Shown here: one piece after another, positions 53,562 through 63,327 of the stretch
Position numbering within the stretch: the first letter of the stretch is position 1
Layout of the letters: the number at the start of each line of letters is the position of its first letter
NCBI RefSeq assembly: GCF_016919065.1
Contig: NZ_JAFFQA010000025.1
Span: 1-64,000 of the forward strand
Source of the DNA: Desulfobulbus rhabdoformis
GTDB taxonomy: Bacteria > Desulfobacterota > Desulfobulbia > Desulfobulbales > Desulfobulbaceae
DNA: 64,000 nucleotides
Direction: 5' to 3'
Notes under the pieces: model-generated
The model's database searches: none
The model's input: only the letters and a program-made list of their open reading frames with translations
Told to the model about the DNA's origin: nothing
Translations under genes and position numbers: made by a program

Positions 53562-55411
53562 AACAGTTACAAGGCGTAAACGATTTTGTGATCCGTTTTG
53601 CCAACGTTAATGGTTCCGGTTCAGCCAGTGCCAATAACCTCTTTGCCAAAGCGGTCTTTCGCATGGGGGTGCCGGTTAGCCCCAAAAATATTTTTCCTTC
53701 GAATATACAAGGGTTGCCCACTTGGTATGAGGTGCGGGTCAACGAGCAGGGCTATGTCGGGCGGCGTGGCGATATCGACATGGTGGTGGCGGTCAATGGG
53801 CAGACACTGCGGCAGGACTACGACAGCCTGGTCCCTGGTGGCTACTTTCTCTTTGACTCCTCCAAACCCTTGCCTGAGGATTTTCAACGCGACGATATTA
53901 CGGTCATTGGTATTCCCCTGACCTTTCTCTGCAACGAGACCTTTGAGAATCCGCGTATGCGGCCTCTTTTGAAAAATATCATCTATGTCGGTGCGCTGGC
54001 GACCCTGCTTGATATGGAGTTGCAGGTGCTCATTGACTCAGTCAACAGGCAATTTCAAAAAAAGCCCAAGCTGGCAGAACCCAATATTCAGGCTCTGGAG
54101 CTGGGGTACGCCTATGCCCAAGAGCATCACCCCGATACATGTCAGCTCAAGGTACAGCGATCTGATAAGGTCGGAGATGCAATCATTATGGATGGCAACT
54201 CTGCCACCGCCCTGGGGGCTCTTTATGCCGGAGCCACAGTGGTTGGCTGGTATCCGATCACCCCTTCAACCTCGGTTATCGAGGCCTTTGGCCGTTATGC
54301 CGAAAAATATCGCATCGAGGCCGACACCGGACGGATCAAGGCGGCCATTGTCCAGGCGGAAGATGAGCTGGCAGCCATTGGGATTGTTATAGGAGCCTCC
54401 TGGAATGGCGCACGTGCCTTTACCGCCACATCTGGACCGGGCATCTCGCTGATGAACGAGTTTTTGGGGCTGGCCTATTTTGGCGAGATCCCGGCGGTGC
54501 TCATTGATGTACAACGGGCAGGGCCTTCAACCGGTATGCCCACCCGGACTCAGCAGTCCGATGTGCTGGAATGCGCCTATGCTTCCCATGGGGATACCAA
54601 GCATCCTCTGCTTTTTCCCTGTGATCCCCGGGAGTGTTTCGATATGACCGCCGATGCCTTTGATCTGGCCGAACATCTGCAAACCCCAGTGATGGTGATG
54701 AGTGATCTTGATCTGGGAATGAACGACCATTTTGGCCCACCATTGAGCTGGGAGACTGGCCGTAGCTATGACCGGGGCAAGGTGCTGAGCGCCGAAGAGC
54801 TCGATACGCTGACCACCCGCTGGGGACGCTACAAGGATACGGATGGTGACGGCATCTGTTACCGCACCTATCCAGGCACCCACCCGGAAAAGGGCGTCTA
54901 CTTCACCCGCGGTACTTCCCGGGACGAGTACTCCGCCTACACCGAGAGTTCGGCCGCCTATCAGGCCAATATGGAACGGCTTGAACTCAAATGGGAAACC
55001 ACCAAGCGGCTCCTGCCGCTGGCTCGGATTAAGACACCGTTTCCCAAGGCACGTCTGGGCGCAATCTTTTACGGCTCTACCGCGCCCGCCGCCTATGAGG
55101 CTATCGAGCTTTTGCATCAGCGCGGTATTGATATCAACACCATGCGTTTGCGGGCCTTCCCCTTTCAGCAGGAGGTGCTTGATTTTATCAATAACCATGA
55201 ACTGGTTTTTGTTATTGAGCAGAATAGAGATGGTCAGATGCGTACCCTGCTGATAAATGAAGAAGGGCTGCCATCGGATAAAATGGTCCATATCGGCTGC
55301 TATGACGGTATGCCCGTGGCCAGTCGATCCCTTGTACGCGCCCTGGAAAAAGCGATGGGGGGACTCGGCATTAACCTGCAGCAGCTTTCCACCCAAGGAG
55401 GTACCCAATGA
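53558..55411 (+). CDS. korA: 2-oxoacid:ferredoxin oxidoreductase, fused gamma-alpha subunit
   Basis: 617 residues from ATG 53558, overlapping the previous stop by 4 bases. Residues 1 to about 190 are the gamma domain (FVIRFANVNGSGSASANNLFAKA, RRGDIDMVVAVN). The alpha domain follows (GWYPITPSTSVIEAFG, QAEDELAAIGIVIGASWNGARAFTATSGPGISLMNE, QRAGPSTGMPTRTQQSD). Single-chain gamma-alpha fusions are typical of KorA-type enzymes acting on 2-oxoglutarate or branched-chain 2-oxoacids. The substrate is not decided by sequence; korA is the nearest name. Confidence 0.88.
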   Translation: MKQLQGVNDFVIRFANVNGSGSASANNLFAKAVFRMGVPVSPKNIFPSNIQGLPTWYEVRVNEQGYVGRRGDIDMVVAVNGQTLRQDYDSLVPGGYFLFDSSKPLPEDFQRDDITVIGIPLTFLCNETFENPRMRPLLKNIIYVGALATLLDMELQVLIDSVNRQFQKKPKLAEPNIQALELGYAYAQEHHPDTCQLKVQRSDKVGDAIIMDGNSATALGALYAGATVVGWYPITPSTSVIEAFGRYAEKYRIEADTGRIKAAIVQAEDELAAIGIVIGASWNGARAFTATSGPGISLMNEFLGLAYFGEIPAVLIDVQRAGPSTGMPTRTQQSDVLECAYASHGDTKHPLLFPCDPRECFDMTADAFDLAEHLQTPVMVMSDLDLGMNDHFGPPLSWETGRSYDRGKVLSAEELDTLTTRWGRYKDTDGDGICYRTYPGTHPEKGVYFTRGTSRDEYSAYTESSAAYQANMERLELKWETTKRLLPLARIKTPFPKARLGAIFYGSTAPAAYEAIELLHQRGIDINTMRLRAFPFQQEVLDFINNHELVFVIEQNRDGQMRTLLINEEGLPSDKMVHIGCYDGMPVASRSLVRALEKAMGGLGINLQQLSTQGGTQ

Positions 55412-56460
55412 CCTTCCAGCGACCGACCTTTCGTCATCCTGATCTGCCCCCCAATTCGGCGGGCTACAACCTCCGTGACTATGAGGGGGGGATCTCGACA
55501 CTCTGTGCCGGCTGTGGGCATGACTCTATCTGTGGTGCCATTATTCAAGCCTGCTTTGAACTTGCCATCCCACCTCATCAGCTTGTCAAAATGTCGGGGA
55601 TCGGCTGTTCCTCCAAGACCCCAGCGTATTTTTTGGGAAAATCCCATGGCTTTAACTCGGTGCATGGGCGTATGCCTTCCATTGCCACCGGCGCCAACAT
55701 GGCCAATCGAGATCTGGTGTATCTTGGTGTCTCAGGTGATGGCGATACCGCCTCCATCGGTATGGGCCAGTTTGTCCATGCGGTACGCAGGAACCTCAAT
55801 ATGGTCTACATTGTGATGAACAACGGTTGCTATGGCCTGACCAAAGGCCAGTATTCAGCCACCGCCGATAAGGGGACCAAAAGTAAAAAGGGCAGCGTCA
55901 ATGCTCTGGAGTCCATTGATCTCTGCGAGCTTGCCATTCAGCTTGGGGCCGGATTTGTGGGCCGCAGTTTTTCCGGCGATAAAAAACAGCTGGTCCCGAT
56001 GATTAAGGCCGGGCTTGCCCACAAGGGGCTCTCCTTTATTGATGTCATCTCCCCCTGTGTCACCTTCAACAACAACCCTGAATCAACCAAGAGTTATCAC
56101 TGGGTCCGTGAGCACAGCGAGGCCACCAACACCTTTGATTTTGTTCCCTTTCGCCAGACCATTACCACAGAGTATGAGGATTCTGTTGATCAGGAGGTTC
56201 GCCTCCATGATGATTCGGTGATTCACCTGCATAAGCATGAAAATACACCGGATGTCACCGACCGTCGCCAGGCCATTGATAATCTGGAAGATCATAAGGC
56301 CGAAGGCGTTATTCTCACCGGTGTCTTGTACGTGAACCCTGAATCAGCCGATACCCATGATATCCTCAATACCAGTGAAAAATCTTTTAATTCCATGGGG
56401 GTAGAGGACCTCTGTCCCGGTGGGGACGTGCTTGCCAAAATTAACGAAAGCTATCGTTGA
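55408..56460 (+). CDS. korB: 2-oxoacid:ferredoxin oxidoreductase beta subunit (TPP-binding)
   Basis: A 350-residue thiamine-pyrophosphate subunit. Its start overlaps the korA stop by 4 bases (ATGA), with GGAGG upstream. CAGCGHDSICGAI and GIGCSSKTPAYF carry cluster and TPP-proximal cysteines. The TPP motif is GVSGDGDTASIGMGQF, followed by NNGCYGLTKGQYSATADKG. The C-terminus is normal. Together with the preceding two genes it forms a complete oxidoreductase module; the FAD/4Fe-4S protein supplies the ferredoxin-like delta function. Confidence 0.9.
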   Translation: MTFQRPTFRHPDLPPNSAGYNLRDYEGGISTLCAGCGHDSICGAIIQACFELAIPPHQLVKMSGIGCSSKTPAYFLGKSHGFNSVHGRMPSIATGANMANRDLVYLGVSGDGDTASIGMGQFVHAVRRNLNMVYIVMNNGCYGLTKGQYSATADKGTKSKKGSVNALESIDLCELAIQLGAGFVGRSFSGDKKQLVPMIKAGLAHKGLSFIDVISPCVTFNNNPESTKSYHWVREHSEATNTFDFVPFRQTITTEYEDSVDQEVRLHDDSVIHLHKHENTPDVTDRRQAIDNLEDHKAEGVILTGVLYVNPESADTHDILNTSEKSFNSMGVEDLCPGGDVLAKINESYR

Positions 56461-56472
56461 GCCGCTATGGAA

Positions 56473-56524
56473 CCTGAATCCGTGAGTATCCATCGGTGCG
56501 TTAGTTTCGTCGTCAAGGATTCAG
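56473..56524. repeat. Family 2 palindromic repeat
   Basis: CCTGAATCCGTGAG (56473), core CATCGGTGCGTTAGTTTCGTC, and a partly eroded right arm AAGGATTCAG ending at 56524. It starts 13 bases after the korB stop. Confidence 0.75.
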
Positions 56525-56616
56525 ATGGAAGACCAGCCTGCACGTGCCCGCGTCATGGGCCGCGCCGCTGATCTTCAAGATTCCCTCAAGAGGAATACTA
56601 TCCGGGGAGCTTTGTA

Positions 56617-57750
56617 TTGCCTGTGTACTGTAAGAAACTTCGATTGCTTTATCTCTGGGCGGGGTTAGCCCTGGTCGCCTGTACAGATCCATCCTCTGTT
56701 GCCCAGACTGCGCAGGAGCCAAAGCCGCAAATTGCCCCCCAGCAGGTCATGCGCTCATTTGGTCCCGGGCAGGGCGTGAGATTGACACGGGAACCCTGTG
56801 TGGGCAGCTATTACAGCGATCGACTCAGTGGAGATTTTGCAGGTTATATCAAGCTTGAACGCTTCATTGAGCAGATGGTCAATGAACACGGGTTTGAGCG
56901 GGAATACCTGCTGGGGCTTTTTTCCCAGGCAAAGCGGAAGGATTGGACCCTCAACTACTTTGCACGTAGTGATAAGCGCAGTAAAAAGCCCCTTTCTCCA
57001 GGGAGTTGGTCCCGATATCGGGCCAAATTCCTTGGCCAGGAGCGGATCGGGCGGGCGGTCGCCTTTGGCAGGCGACACAAGACAGCATTGGCTCAGGCAT
57101 CTGAGGAATACGGGGTGCCAGGGGAATACATTCTGGGCATCATGGCTGTGGAGACCAGTTTTGGCAAACATCTGGGCACTCATCGGGTGCTTGATGCCTT
57201 AACGACACTGGGCTTTGATTATGCCCGGCGGGGCGCTTTTTTTCGGGATGAACTCCGGCAATTTTTGTTGATGGCCCGTAGCGAAAAGTTGGATCCGAGT
57301 ACACCCAAGGGTTCCTTTGCCGGAGCCATGGGGCTTGGACAGTTTATGCCCAGCAGTTTTCGCAAATGGGCTGTTGATTTTAACCGTGACGGCCATCGCA
57401 ACCTCTGGGACCCTGAAGATACCATTGGCAGTATCGCCAACTACTTTGTCCAGCATGGCTGGCAGTCCGGCAAGCCGGTGGTGGCTCCACTCAGGATAAA
57501 AAAACCGGTGCCGCTCAAGGTGGGGTGCAACACCCGCTATTCAGTCAGAAGCCTTCAGCAGGCCGGACTGGGGTTCGCGCAATCGTTGCAGACAAAAGAT
57601 GCCCTCTGCCTGCTGCGTCTTCGCTACTATAAGACCGATCAATACCTGATCGGCTATCCCAACTTTTACACCATCACCCGCTATAACCGAAGTACCCACT
57701 ATGCCATGGCCGTGCACGAGTTGGCGCAGGTGATTAGGCAAAAGCTATAA
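56617..57750 (+). CDS. mltB: Membrane-bound lytic murein transglycosylase B
   Basis: A 377-residue outer-membrane lipoprotein that cleaves peptidoglycan. TTG 56617 follows GGGGAG at good spacing; GTG 56623 is an alternative. The signal ends in LALVAC, a lipobox with the lipidated Cys. Catalytic region: YILGIMAVETSFGKHLGTHRVLDALTTLGFDYARR with the active-site Glu, then GSFAGAMGLGQFMPSSF, typical of the MltB family. WDPEDTIGSIANYFVQHGW follows. Unlinked to its neighbours by function; it lies between two palindromic repeats. Confidence 0.92.
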   Translation: MPVYCKKLRLLYLWAGLALVACTDPSSVAQTAQEPKPQIAPQQVMRSFGPGQGVRLTREPCVGSYYSDRLSGDFAGYIKLERFIEQMVNEHGFEREYLLGLFSQAKRKDWTLNYFARSDKRSKKPLSPGSWSRYRAKFLGQERIGRAVAFGRRHKTALAQASEEYGVPGEYILGIMAVETSFGKHLGTHRVLDALTTLGFDYARRGAFFRDELRQFLLMARSEKLDPSTPKGSFAGAMGLGQFMPSSFRKWAVDFNRDGHRNLWDPEDTIGSIANYFVQHGWQSGKPVVAPLRIKKPVPLKVGCNTRYSVRSLQQAGLGFAQSLQTKDALCLLRLRYYKTDQYLIGYPNFYTITRYNRSTHYAMAVHELAQVIRQKL

Positions 57751-57918
57751 CCTAAATCCGTGACGGTGGGGGGCTCTGAACAGCGTCTCCTATTAATGGG
57801 GCTAAGAGTTTTAAATTAATTCATTTGTTGTTCAGCTTCACCCGCCGCCCCTTGGGGCATCTATCCGTACGTCACCTTCATTGCCTGATATATACTGATA
57901 AATGCTCACGGATTCAGG
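57751..57918. repeat. Family 2 palindromic repeat, long form
   Basis: CCTAAATCCGTGACGG (57751) and TCACGGATTCAGG (57906-57918) are inverted arms around about 140 bases. The left arm starts directly after the mltB stop codon. Inner parts resemble other copies (CTGAACAGCGTC, CCGTACGTCACCTTC). The rest of the space before the kinase (57919-58025) has no other feature. Confidence 0.7.
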
Positions 57919-58025
57919 TATAAGGAAGTGGAACTCGCCTTTTTCTCATTGATCCAGGGGGAAGTCCTCTGGTGCATTACCTGCTGTAAAGGATCAAGGG
58001 GGGCAAAAAAAGGAGCAACCATCCC

Positions 58026-61000
58026 ATGAAGATCACCACGAGGTTGGCGGTAGTTATCGGGAGTGTGATTGTGTTCGTCCTCGCCCTGACACCCTCCACG
58101 CGTGCCGAAATACGGCGCCCTGCAGTCGTCCTCATTTTAAATTCCTACCATCCTGGTTTTGTCTGGTCAGATGAAGAAGAGGCCGGAGCGATTGGGCAGT
58201 TGCGTGCGACCTTTCCTTCCGTGGATCTTCCTGTGGAATATCTCGATGCCAAGCGCTATCCCGGAGAGCGTAACCTGATTCGGATGAAGGATCTCCTGGT
58301 GGATAAGTATCAAGGGAAAAAGGTTGATTTGATTATCGCCCTTGATGATCCGGCCGTTGATATGCTCACCAAGTTTCATGCGGAACTCTTCCCTGATACG
58401 CCGGTTGTTTTTGCCGGGATAACCTCGTTGAGTCCATATGCCGACAGAGGCAGGAAAAAGATCAGCGGGGTGTTTGAGACGCAGGATTTACGCCATACCA
58501 TTGATATAGCCCTCAAACTGCATCCGAAGACCACGCAGATTCTGGCTATCAGCGATATGTCAATCAGCGGTCGTGCCGCCCACAGGGCGTTAAAAGCCCT
58601 GCAGCCCCTGTATGCGGGACGGGTTACTCTTCGCTTCCTTCCCCCCTGTAGCTTCCAGGAGGCCCAAGATGCTGTCGCGGCCCTTGGGCCAACATCGATC
58701 GTTCTTCTCAATACTTACACAATTGATTCTCAGGGCGATACGCTCACGACCAGAGACAGCACACGCTTGATCGTTTCCGCAGCCAAGGTGCCGGTGTATG
58801 GCATTCATCACAACAGGCTTGGCAGCGGTATTGTCGGGGGATACCTCCTGTGCGGGTCCCGTCAGGGAAAGAAAGCGGCTGAGTTAGGCGTGCATCTGCT
58901 TGCAGGAAACAGCCCAGATCATTTTACCAAGAGTAATTTCAGTACATCCGGTGCCTTTTTCGATTACGAGCAAATGAAGCGTTTTGATATTCTTCCATCG
59001 GAATTGCCGGAGAACAGCGTTGTCATAAATCTTCCGAAATCTGTTTTTGTCACCCACCGCAAATTCGCCCTCACGGTGGTATCCGTTCTTGCTCTTCTTG
59101 TGGTTGCCGTTGTCCTGCTTGCTTTTTTTATCGTAAGTCTTATCCAGGCAAGAGCCGCACTGCGGAAAAAAACGGAAGAGCTTGATCGTATATTCAACCT
59201 CTCTTTGGATATGCTCTGTATAACCGACCAGGAGGGGCGATTTATTCGTTTGAACCCTGCCTGGAAGACCACGCTGGGGTATCCTCTTGACGAACTCCAG
59301 GGGAAGCGGTTCGTTGATCTGATCCACCCGGATGATCTTTTCGTGACGCAGGGGATCCTGGAACGGTTAAAAGGAGAAAACGTTATTGATTTCACCAGTC
59401 GTTATAGCTGTAGAGATGGAAGCTACCGCTGGATGGAATGGAGGTCGAAACCCGATAATGAATCGTTGATTTATGCCGTAGTTCGTGATGTAACCGAGCG
59501 TAAACAGATTGAGCAGTCGCTGCAGAAAAGTGAAAGCTTTCTGCGGGCTTTGTTACAGAGTGTGCCGGATCTCATTTGGCTGAAAGACGTTCATGGCGTC
59601 TTTTTGGCCTGTAATGCGACCTTTGAACGGCTGTACGGCGCAAAGGAAACAGAGATCATTGGCAAGACGGATTATGACTTTGTTGATAGGGCTCTGGCTG
59701 ATTTTTTTCGCGAACATGACCGCAGGGCTATTGACGCGGGTAAGCCTGTCAGCAATGAAGAGTCGGTCACCTTTGCCGATAACGGCTCTCAGGTGCTCCT
59801 GGAAACCATCAAAACACCGATGTTCAATGAACAGGGGGAGCTTATTGGCGTGTTGGGTGTTGCCCGTGACATAACCGAACGGAAGAATGCTGAGGAGGAG
59901 AAGGTCAAGCTCAAAAGTCAGCTCCAGCAAGCGCAAAAGATGGAATCGGTTGGCCGGTTGGCAGGAGGAGTCGCTCACGATTTCAATAACATGCTCAGTG
60001 TGATTCTTGGTTATGGAGAACTGGCCTTGCAGCAGGCTCGCCCCGGTCAGAAGCTGCACACATCCTTGCAGCAGATTATGCAAGCGGCACAACATTCCGC
60101 TGAAATCACCCGGCAACTCCTCGCCTTTGCCCGCAAACAAACGATTGCCCCCCAGATCCTGGACATGAACCGTGCGGTTGAAGGCATGCTCAAGATGTTG
60201 CAGCGACTCATCGGAGAGGACATTGAGCTGGAGTGGCAGCCCGGCAAGGATGTGTGGCCTGTATTGATAGATCCCGGGCAGATTGATCAGGTTCTGGCCA
60301 ACCTCTGTGTGAATGCCAGGGACGCTATTGCGGATGTGGGGAAAGTGACCATTAAAACAGGGAATGCGTCATTCGACGAAGCTGAAAGCACAACGCAGTA
60401 TGGATTTCAAGCGGGAGAATATGTTTCTTTAAGCATCAGCGATACTGGAAGCGGTATGGATACGGAGATCCAGGAACATATATTTGAACCGTTTTTTACC
60501 ACGAAGGTGTCCGGGAGTGGGACCGGCTTGGGACTTGCGACCGTGTACGGTATCGTTCGGCAGAACAATGGTTTTATAGACGTTTCCAGCACACCGGGAC
60601 AGGGGACGACCTTTACCTTGCATTTTCCGCGAAATCAAGCCTCTGGCCTGCAGACGGAGCCGCTCAAAAAACCTCCGGCACCATGTGGGCATGAATCCAT
60701 CCTCCTGGTGGAAGACGAACCCATGATTCTTGATATGGTAGCTCTCATGCTAGACAATCTGGGATACACCGTGATCTCCGCCAGAACCCCGGAGGAGGCA
60801 ATCGAGCGGGCGCGTGAGCATACAGGTGATATTGATTTGCTTCTGACCGACGTGATTATGCCTGGCATGAACGGGCGCGATTTGGCCCAAGAGATTGAAT
60901 CCGTGTATGCCAACCTCAAGGTCCTGTTTATGTCCGGGTACACAGCCGATGTTATCGCCCATCATGGGGTTTTGGATAATGGCGTGCATTTTATGCAAAA

Positions 61001-61064
61001 GCCCTTTTCCAAGGAAACGCTCGGCAGCAAAGTACGTGAGGCCTTGGCGGGACCAGAGAACTAG
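58026..61064 (+). CDS. Hybrid sensor histidine kinase with fused ABC_sub_bind periplasmic sensor
   Basis: A 1012-residue kinase. Signal segment (VVIGSVIVFVLALTPSTRA), periplasmic binding domain of the ABC_sub_bind type (about 30-320, VVLILNSYHPGFVWSD, VDLIIALDDPAVDML, VVFAGITSLSPYADRG), membrane segment (VVSVLALLVVAVVLLAFFIVSL), two PAS units, HisKA with His in [13 protein letters not shown], HATPase ([13 protein letters not shown]) and receiver with Asp in LLLTDVIMPGMNG and Lys in MQKPFSK. Its kinase and receiver halves closely resemble those of the kinase at 10461 (shared [17 protein letters not shown]), so the two are paralogues with exchanged sensors. No output regulator gene is adjacent. 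Confidence 0.92.
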   Translation: MKITTRLAVVIGSVIVFVLALTPSTRAEIRRPAVVLILNSYHPGFVWSDEEEAGAIGQLRATFPSVDLPVEYLDAKRYPGERNLIRMKDLLVDKYQGKKVDLIIALDDPAVDMLTKFHAELFPDTPVVFAGITSLSPYADRGRKKISGVFETQDLRHTIDIALKLHPKTTQILAISDMSISGRAAHRALKALQPLYAGRVTLRFLPPCSFQEAQDAVAALGPTSIVLLNTYTIDSQGDTLTTRDSTRLIVSAAKVPVYGIHHNRLGSGIVGGYLLCGSRQGKKAAELGVHLLAGNSPDHFTKSNFSTSGAFFDYEQMKRFDILPSELPENSVVINLPKSVFVTHRKFALTVVSVLALLVVAVVLLAFFIVSLIQARAALRKKTEELDRIFNLSLDMLCITDQEGRFIRLNPAWKTTLGYPLDELQGKRFVDLIHPDDLFVTQGILERLKGENVIDFTSRYSCRDGSYRWMEWRSKPDNESLIYAVVRDVTERKQIEQSLQKSESFLRALLQSVPDLIWLKDVHGVFLACNATFERLYGAKETEIIGKTDYDFVDRALADFFREHDRRAIDAGKPVSNEESVTFADNGSQVLLETIKTPMFNEQGELIGVLGVARDITERKNAEEEKVKLKSQLQQAQKMESVGRLAGGVAHDFNNMLSVILGYGELALQQARPGQKLHTSLQQIMQAAQHSAEITRQLLAFARKQTIAPQILDMNRAVEGMLKMLQRLIGEDIELEWQPGKDVWPVLIDPGQIDQVLANLCVNARDAIADVGKVTIKTGNASFDEAESTTQYGFQAGEYVSLSISDTGSGMDTEIQEHIFEPFFTTKVSGSGTGLGLATVYGIVRQNNGFIDVSSTPGQGTTFTLHFPRNQASGLQTEPLKKPPAPCGHESILLVEDEPMILDMVALMLDNLGYTVISARTPEEAIERAREHTGDIDLLLTDVIMPGMNGRDLAQEIESVYANLKVLFMSGYTADVIAHHGVLDNGVHFMQKPFSKETLGSKVREALAGPEN

Positions 61065-61090
61065 CCCCAGGCAGGGGACCGTCAAAAAGA

Positions 61091-61122
61091 AAAAGGGCGC
61101 ACCGTTTGGTGCGCCCTTTTTT
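61091..61122. terminator. Bidirectional terminator between the kinase and nhaB
   Basis: GGGCGCACC (61095-61103) pairs perfectly with GGTGCGCCC (61108-61116), with T6 on the right and an A-rich run on the left, so it can serve both convergent genes. Confidence 0.9.
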
Positions 61123-61185
61123 GTTTCAGTAATTCTTGATTGAAAAAACTATCTATGCAAGGCCATAACAGGTTTTCTCTGCCTT

Positions 61186-62814
61186 TTAGGCGAGAAACAA
61201 ATACGTGGCCGCCAGACCGGTTATGGACATGGTGATAGTATAGGGCATAGCCAGCCAGACCATGCGGCCATAGGAAAGACGAATGACCGGAGCCAGGGCA
61301 GAGGTCAGGAGGAAAAGGAAGGCAGCCTGACCGTTGGGCGTGGCCACACTGGGAATGTTCGTTCCCGTGTTAATGGCGACCGCCAGTTTGTCCAGGTGAT
61401 GGATCAGTTTGTGTGCCTGCTCGGCTGCGTCAGTCGGTAATGCAGCAAGTACATCGGCACGAACCAGATGCGGGTCGGTCAGTTTCTGCATCAGCTCCGC
61501 ACCGCTCATACCAATGTTAGGAATATTGCCCAGTTCTTGAACAAAATGCATTTTTGTCTCGGAGATATAGACCGTTGCCACGAAGACATTGTCCGAGATC
61601 GCGGAAAGCAGGCCGTTGGCGATATAGTACGCACCCAACTGCGCATGGCCCTGCAGGCTCAGTACGTAGCTGATAATCGGCGCGAACAGGTGCTGCTCAT
61701 GGATGACAGCAACGATGGTGAAAAAGACCACCAGCAGGGCAGTGAACGGCAGGGCCTCTTCAAAGGCATGGCCAATCTGATGCTCCTCGGTGACACCGTT
61801 CAACGCGGTCAACAGGACAATAACCGAGAGACCGATCAGACCGACAGCCGCCAGGTGGAAGGCCAGGGCAACAATCAGCCAGATACCGCAGCAGGCCTGA
61901 ATGATCAGCTTGATCTTTCCTTTAGTGCCGCGCTTGGCCTCCATCTTCATCTCTGTTTCCAGAAGATGCGAGCGAATGTTGCCCGGCATCTCAAAACCGT
62001 AGGTGAACCATTTCTTTTTTTCGACCATGTAACAGGTGCAAAGACCCACAATCAGAACAGGGAGTGAGACCGGGGCGACCTCAATAAAAAATTCAGGGAA
62101 ATGCCAGCCCATTACCGAACCGATCAGCAGGTTCTGCGGTTCGCCCACCAGCGTACAGACACCACCCAGAGCGGTACCCACCGCACCGTGCATCATCAGG
62201 TTCCGCAGGAAGCCGCGAAACTGTTTCAGATCAGCTTGCTCCTGCTCCTTGAGGGTCAGGTCACTGGTGAGATCATGCACAGCATCAGCGCTGCCTTTTC
62301 CTGAAACATACTTATGATAGATTTCGTAGAAGCCGTAGGCTACAGCGATAATAACCGCGGTGACGGTTAGGGCGTCAAGAAAGGCGGAAAGAAAGGCGCC
62401 GGCAAAGCAGAACAAGAGGGAAATCTGATACTTGGACTGTACCTTCACCAAGATGCGGGTGAAGGTGAAGCGAAGGAAGTCCTTCATGAAGTAGATACCC
62501 GCAACCATGAAAATCAGCAGCAGGATAACTTCGAAGTTGACCAGGGCCTCATGGTACACAGTCTCCGGTTTGGCCATGCCGATGAACACAGCTTCAAAGG
62601 CCAGGAGCCCACCAGCAGGCAGCGGATAGCACTTCAGAGCCATGGCCAGGGTGAAGATAAATTCACCGATCAGGATCCAGCCGGCAATAAAGGATCCGTA
62701 GGCATCGAGTAAAATGGGGTTGATCACCAAAAAGGCAAGAATGGTGATCTTGTACCAAAGTGGGGCATTGCCAAGAAAATTCGTGGCAAATGCTTTGGGA
62801 TAGGACAGGGACAT
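61186..62814 (-). CDS. nhaB: Na+/H+ antiporter NhaB
   Basis: A 542-residue inner-membrane antiporter exporting Na+ in exchange for protons. About twelve hydrophobic segments are visible. The N-terminus ([30 protein letters not shown]), [13 protein letters not shown] and [22 protein letters not shown] are NhaB hallmarks; [21 protein letters not shown] and [12 protein letters not shown] contain the polar transport-site residues. The length is slightly above the usual ~510-530. AGGAGA precedes ATG 62814. It suggests a marine or sodium-rich habitat (inference). Confidence 0.93.
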   Translation of the reverse strand: MSLSYPKAFATNFLGNAPLWYKITILAFLVINPILLDAYGSFIAGWILIGEFIFTLAMALKCYPLPAGGLLAFEAVFIGMAKPETVYHEALVNFEVILLLIFMVAGIYFMKDFLRFTFTRILVKVQSKYQISLLFCFAGAFLSAFLDALTVTAVIIAVAYGFYEIYHKYVSGKGSADAVHDLTSDLTLKEQEQADLKQFRGFLRNLMMHGAVGTALGGVCTLVGEPQNLLIGSVMGWHFPEFFIEVAPVSLPVLIVGLCTCYMVEKKKWFTYGFEMPGNIRSHLLETEMKMEAKRGTKGKIKLIIQACCGIWLIVALAFHLAAVGLIGLSVIVLLTALNGVTEEHQIGHAFEEALPFTALLVVFFTIVAVIHEQHLFAPIISYVLSLQGHAQLGAYYIANGLLSAISDNVFVATVYISETKMHFVQELGNIPNIGMSGAELMQKLTDPHLVRADVLAALPTDAAEQAHKLIHHLDKLAVAINTGTNIPSVATPNGQAAFLFLLTSALAPVIRLSYGRMVWLAMPYTITMSITGLAATYLFLA

Positions 62815-62946
62815 CGTTTGTTCTCCTAGGTTGAAGAATCGTAGTTGACCGCCAGGCTGTTCCGCCGCGGACGGCCATATTCTTTTGCAGGCTCAACGAT
62901 GTATGGCCACTCCATCGAAAGCCTCTGACATACCAAAGTTAGAGGA

Positions 62947-63312
62947 CTAGCCTCCAACGCGTTTGACAGTGTAACCGAGTTTTTGCAGCGCGCTCACCAG
63001 AGTATCCCGGTGTTCTCCTTGAATCTCGATAACGCCATCTTTAATGGCACCTCCGGCGCCACATTGTTTTTTCAGCTTTCCCGCAAGTTGACGGAGTGGT
63101 GCAGGGGCAAGGTTCAAACCGCTGACAGTGGTCACGCCACTGCCTTTTCGCCCTTTGGTTTGCCTGCCTATGCGAATAATTCCATCACTGGTTTTGGGGG
63201 GAATCCGGGAAGAGCATTGACATTTGGCCGTGGGCCTTCCGCATCCCGGACACAGTCTGCCGTGCTCAGTTGAGTACACCGCAACAGCATCAAATGAGGA
63301 TTTCGTTACCAT
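62947..63312 (-). CDS. yciH: SUI1-domain translation factor-like protein (YciH type)
   Basis: A 121-residue protein. The N-terminus has a short Cys-rich ribbon (CPGCGRPTAKCQC). The SUI1/eIF1 fold follows (IRIGRQTKGRKGSGVTTVSGL, KLKKQCGAGGAIKDGVIEIQGEHRD), ending in LQKLGYTVKRVGG. Bacterial YciH can influence initiation fidelity, though its role is minor or conditional. ATG 63312 lies 15 bases after the end of pyrC on the same strand, so the two are probably co-transcribed. Confidence 0.92.
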   Translation of the reverse strand: MVTKSSFDAVAVYSTEHGRLCPGCGRPTAKCQCSSRIPPKTSDGIIRIGRQTKGRKGSGVTTVSGLNLAPAPLRQLAGKLKKQCGAGGAIKDGVIEIQGEHRDTLVSALQKLGYTVKRVGG

Positions 63313-63327
63313 TTTTACGTTATTTTT

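Noticed and set aside
54527..55501. A 324-codon leftward frame across korA and korB
   Set aside because: Antisense shadow of two well-supported genes; no start signal and no family resemblance.
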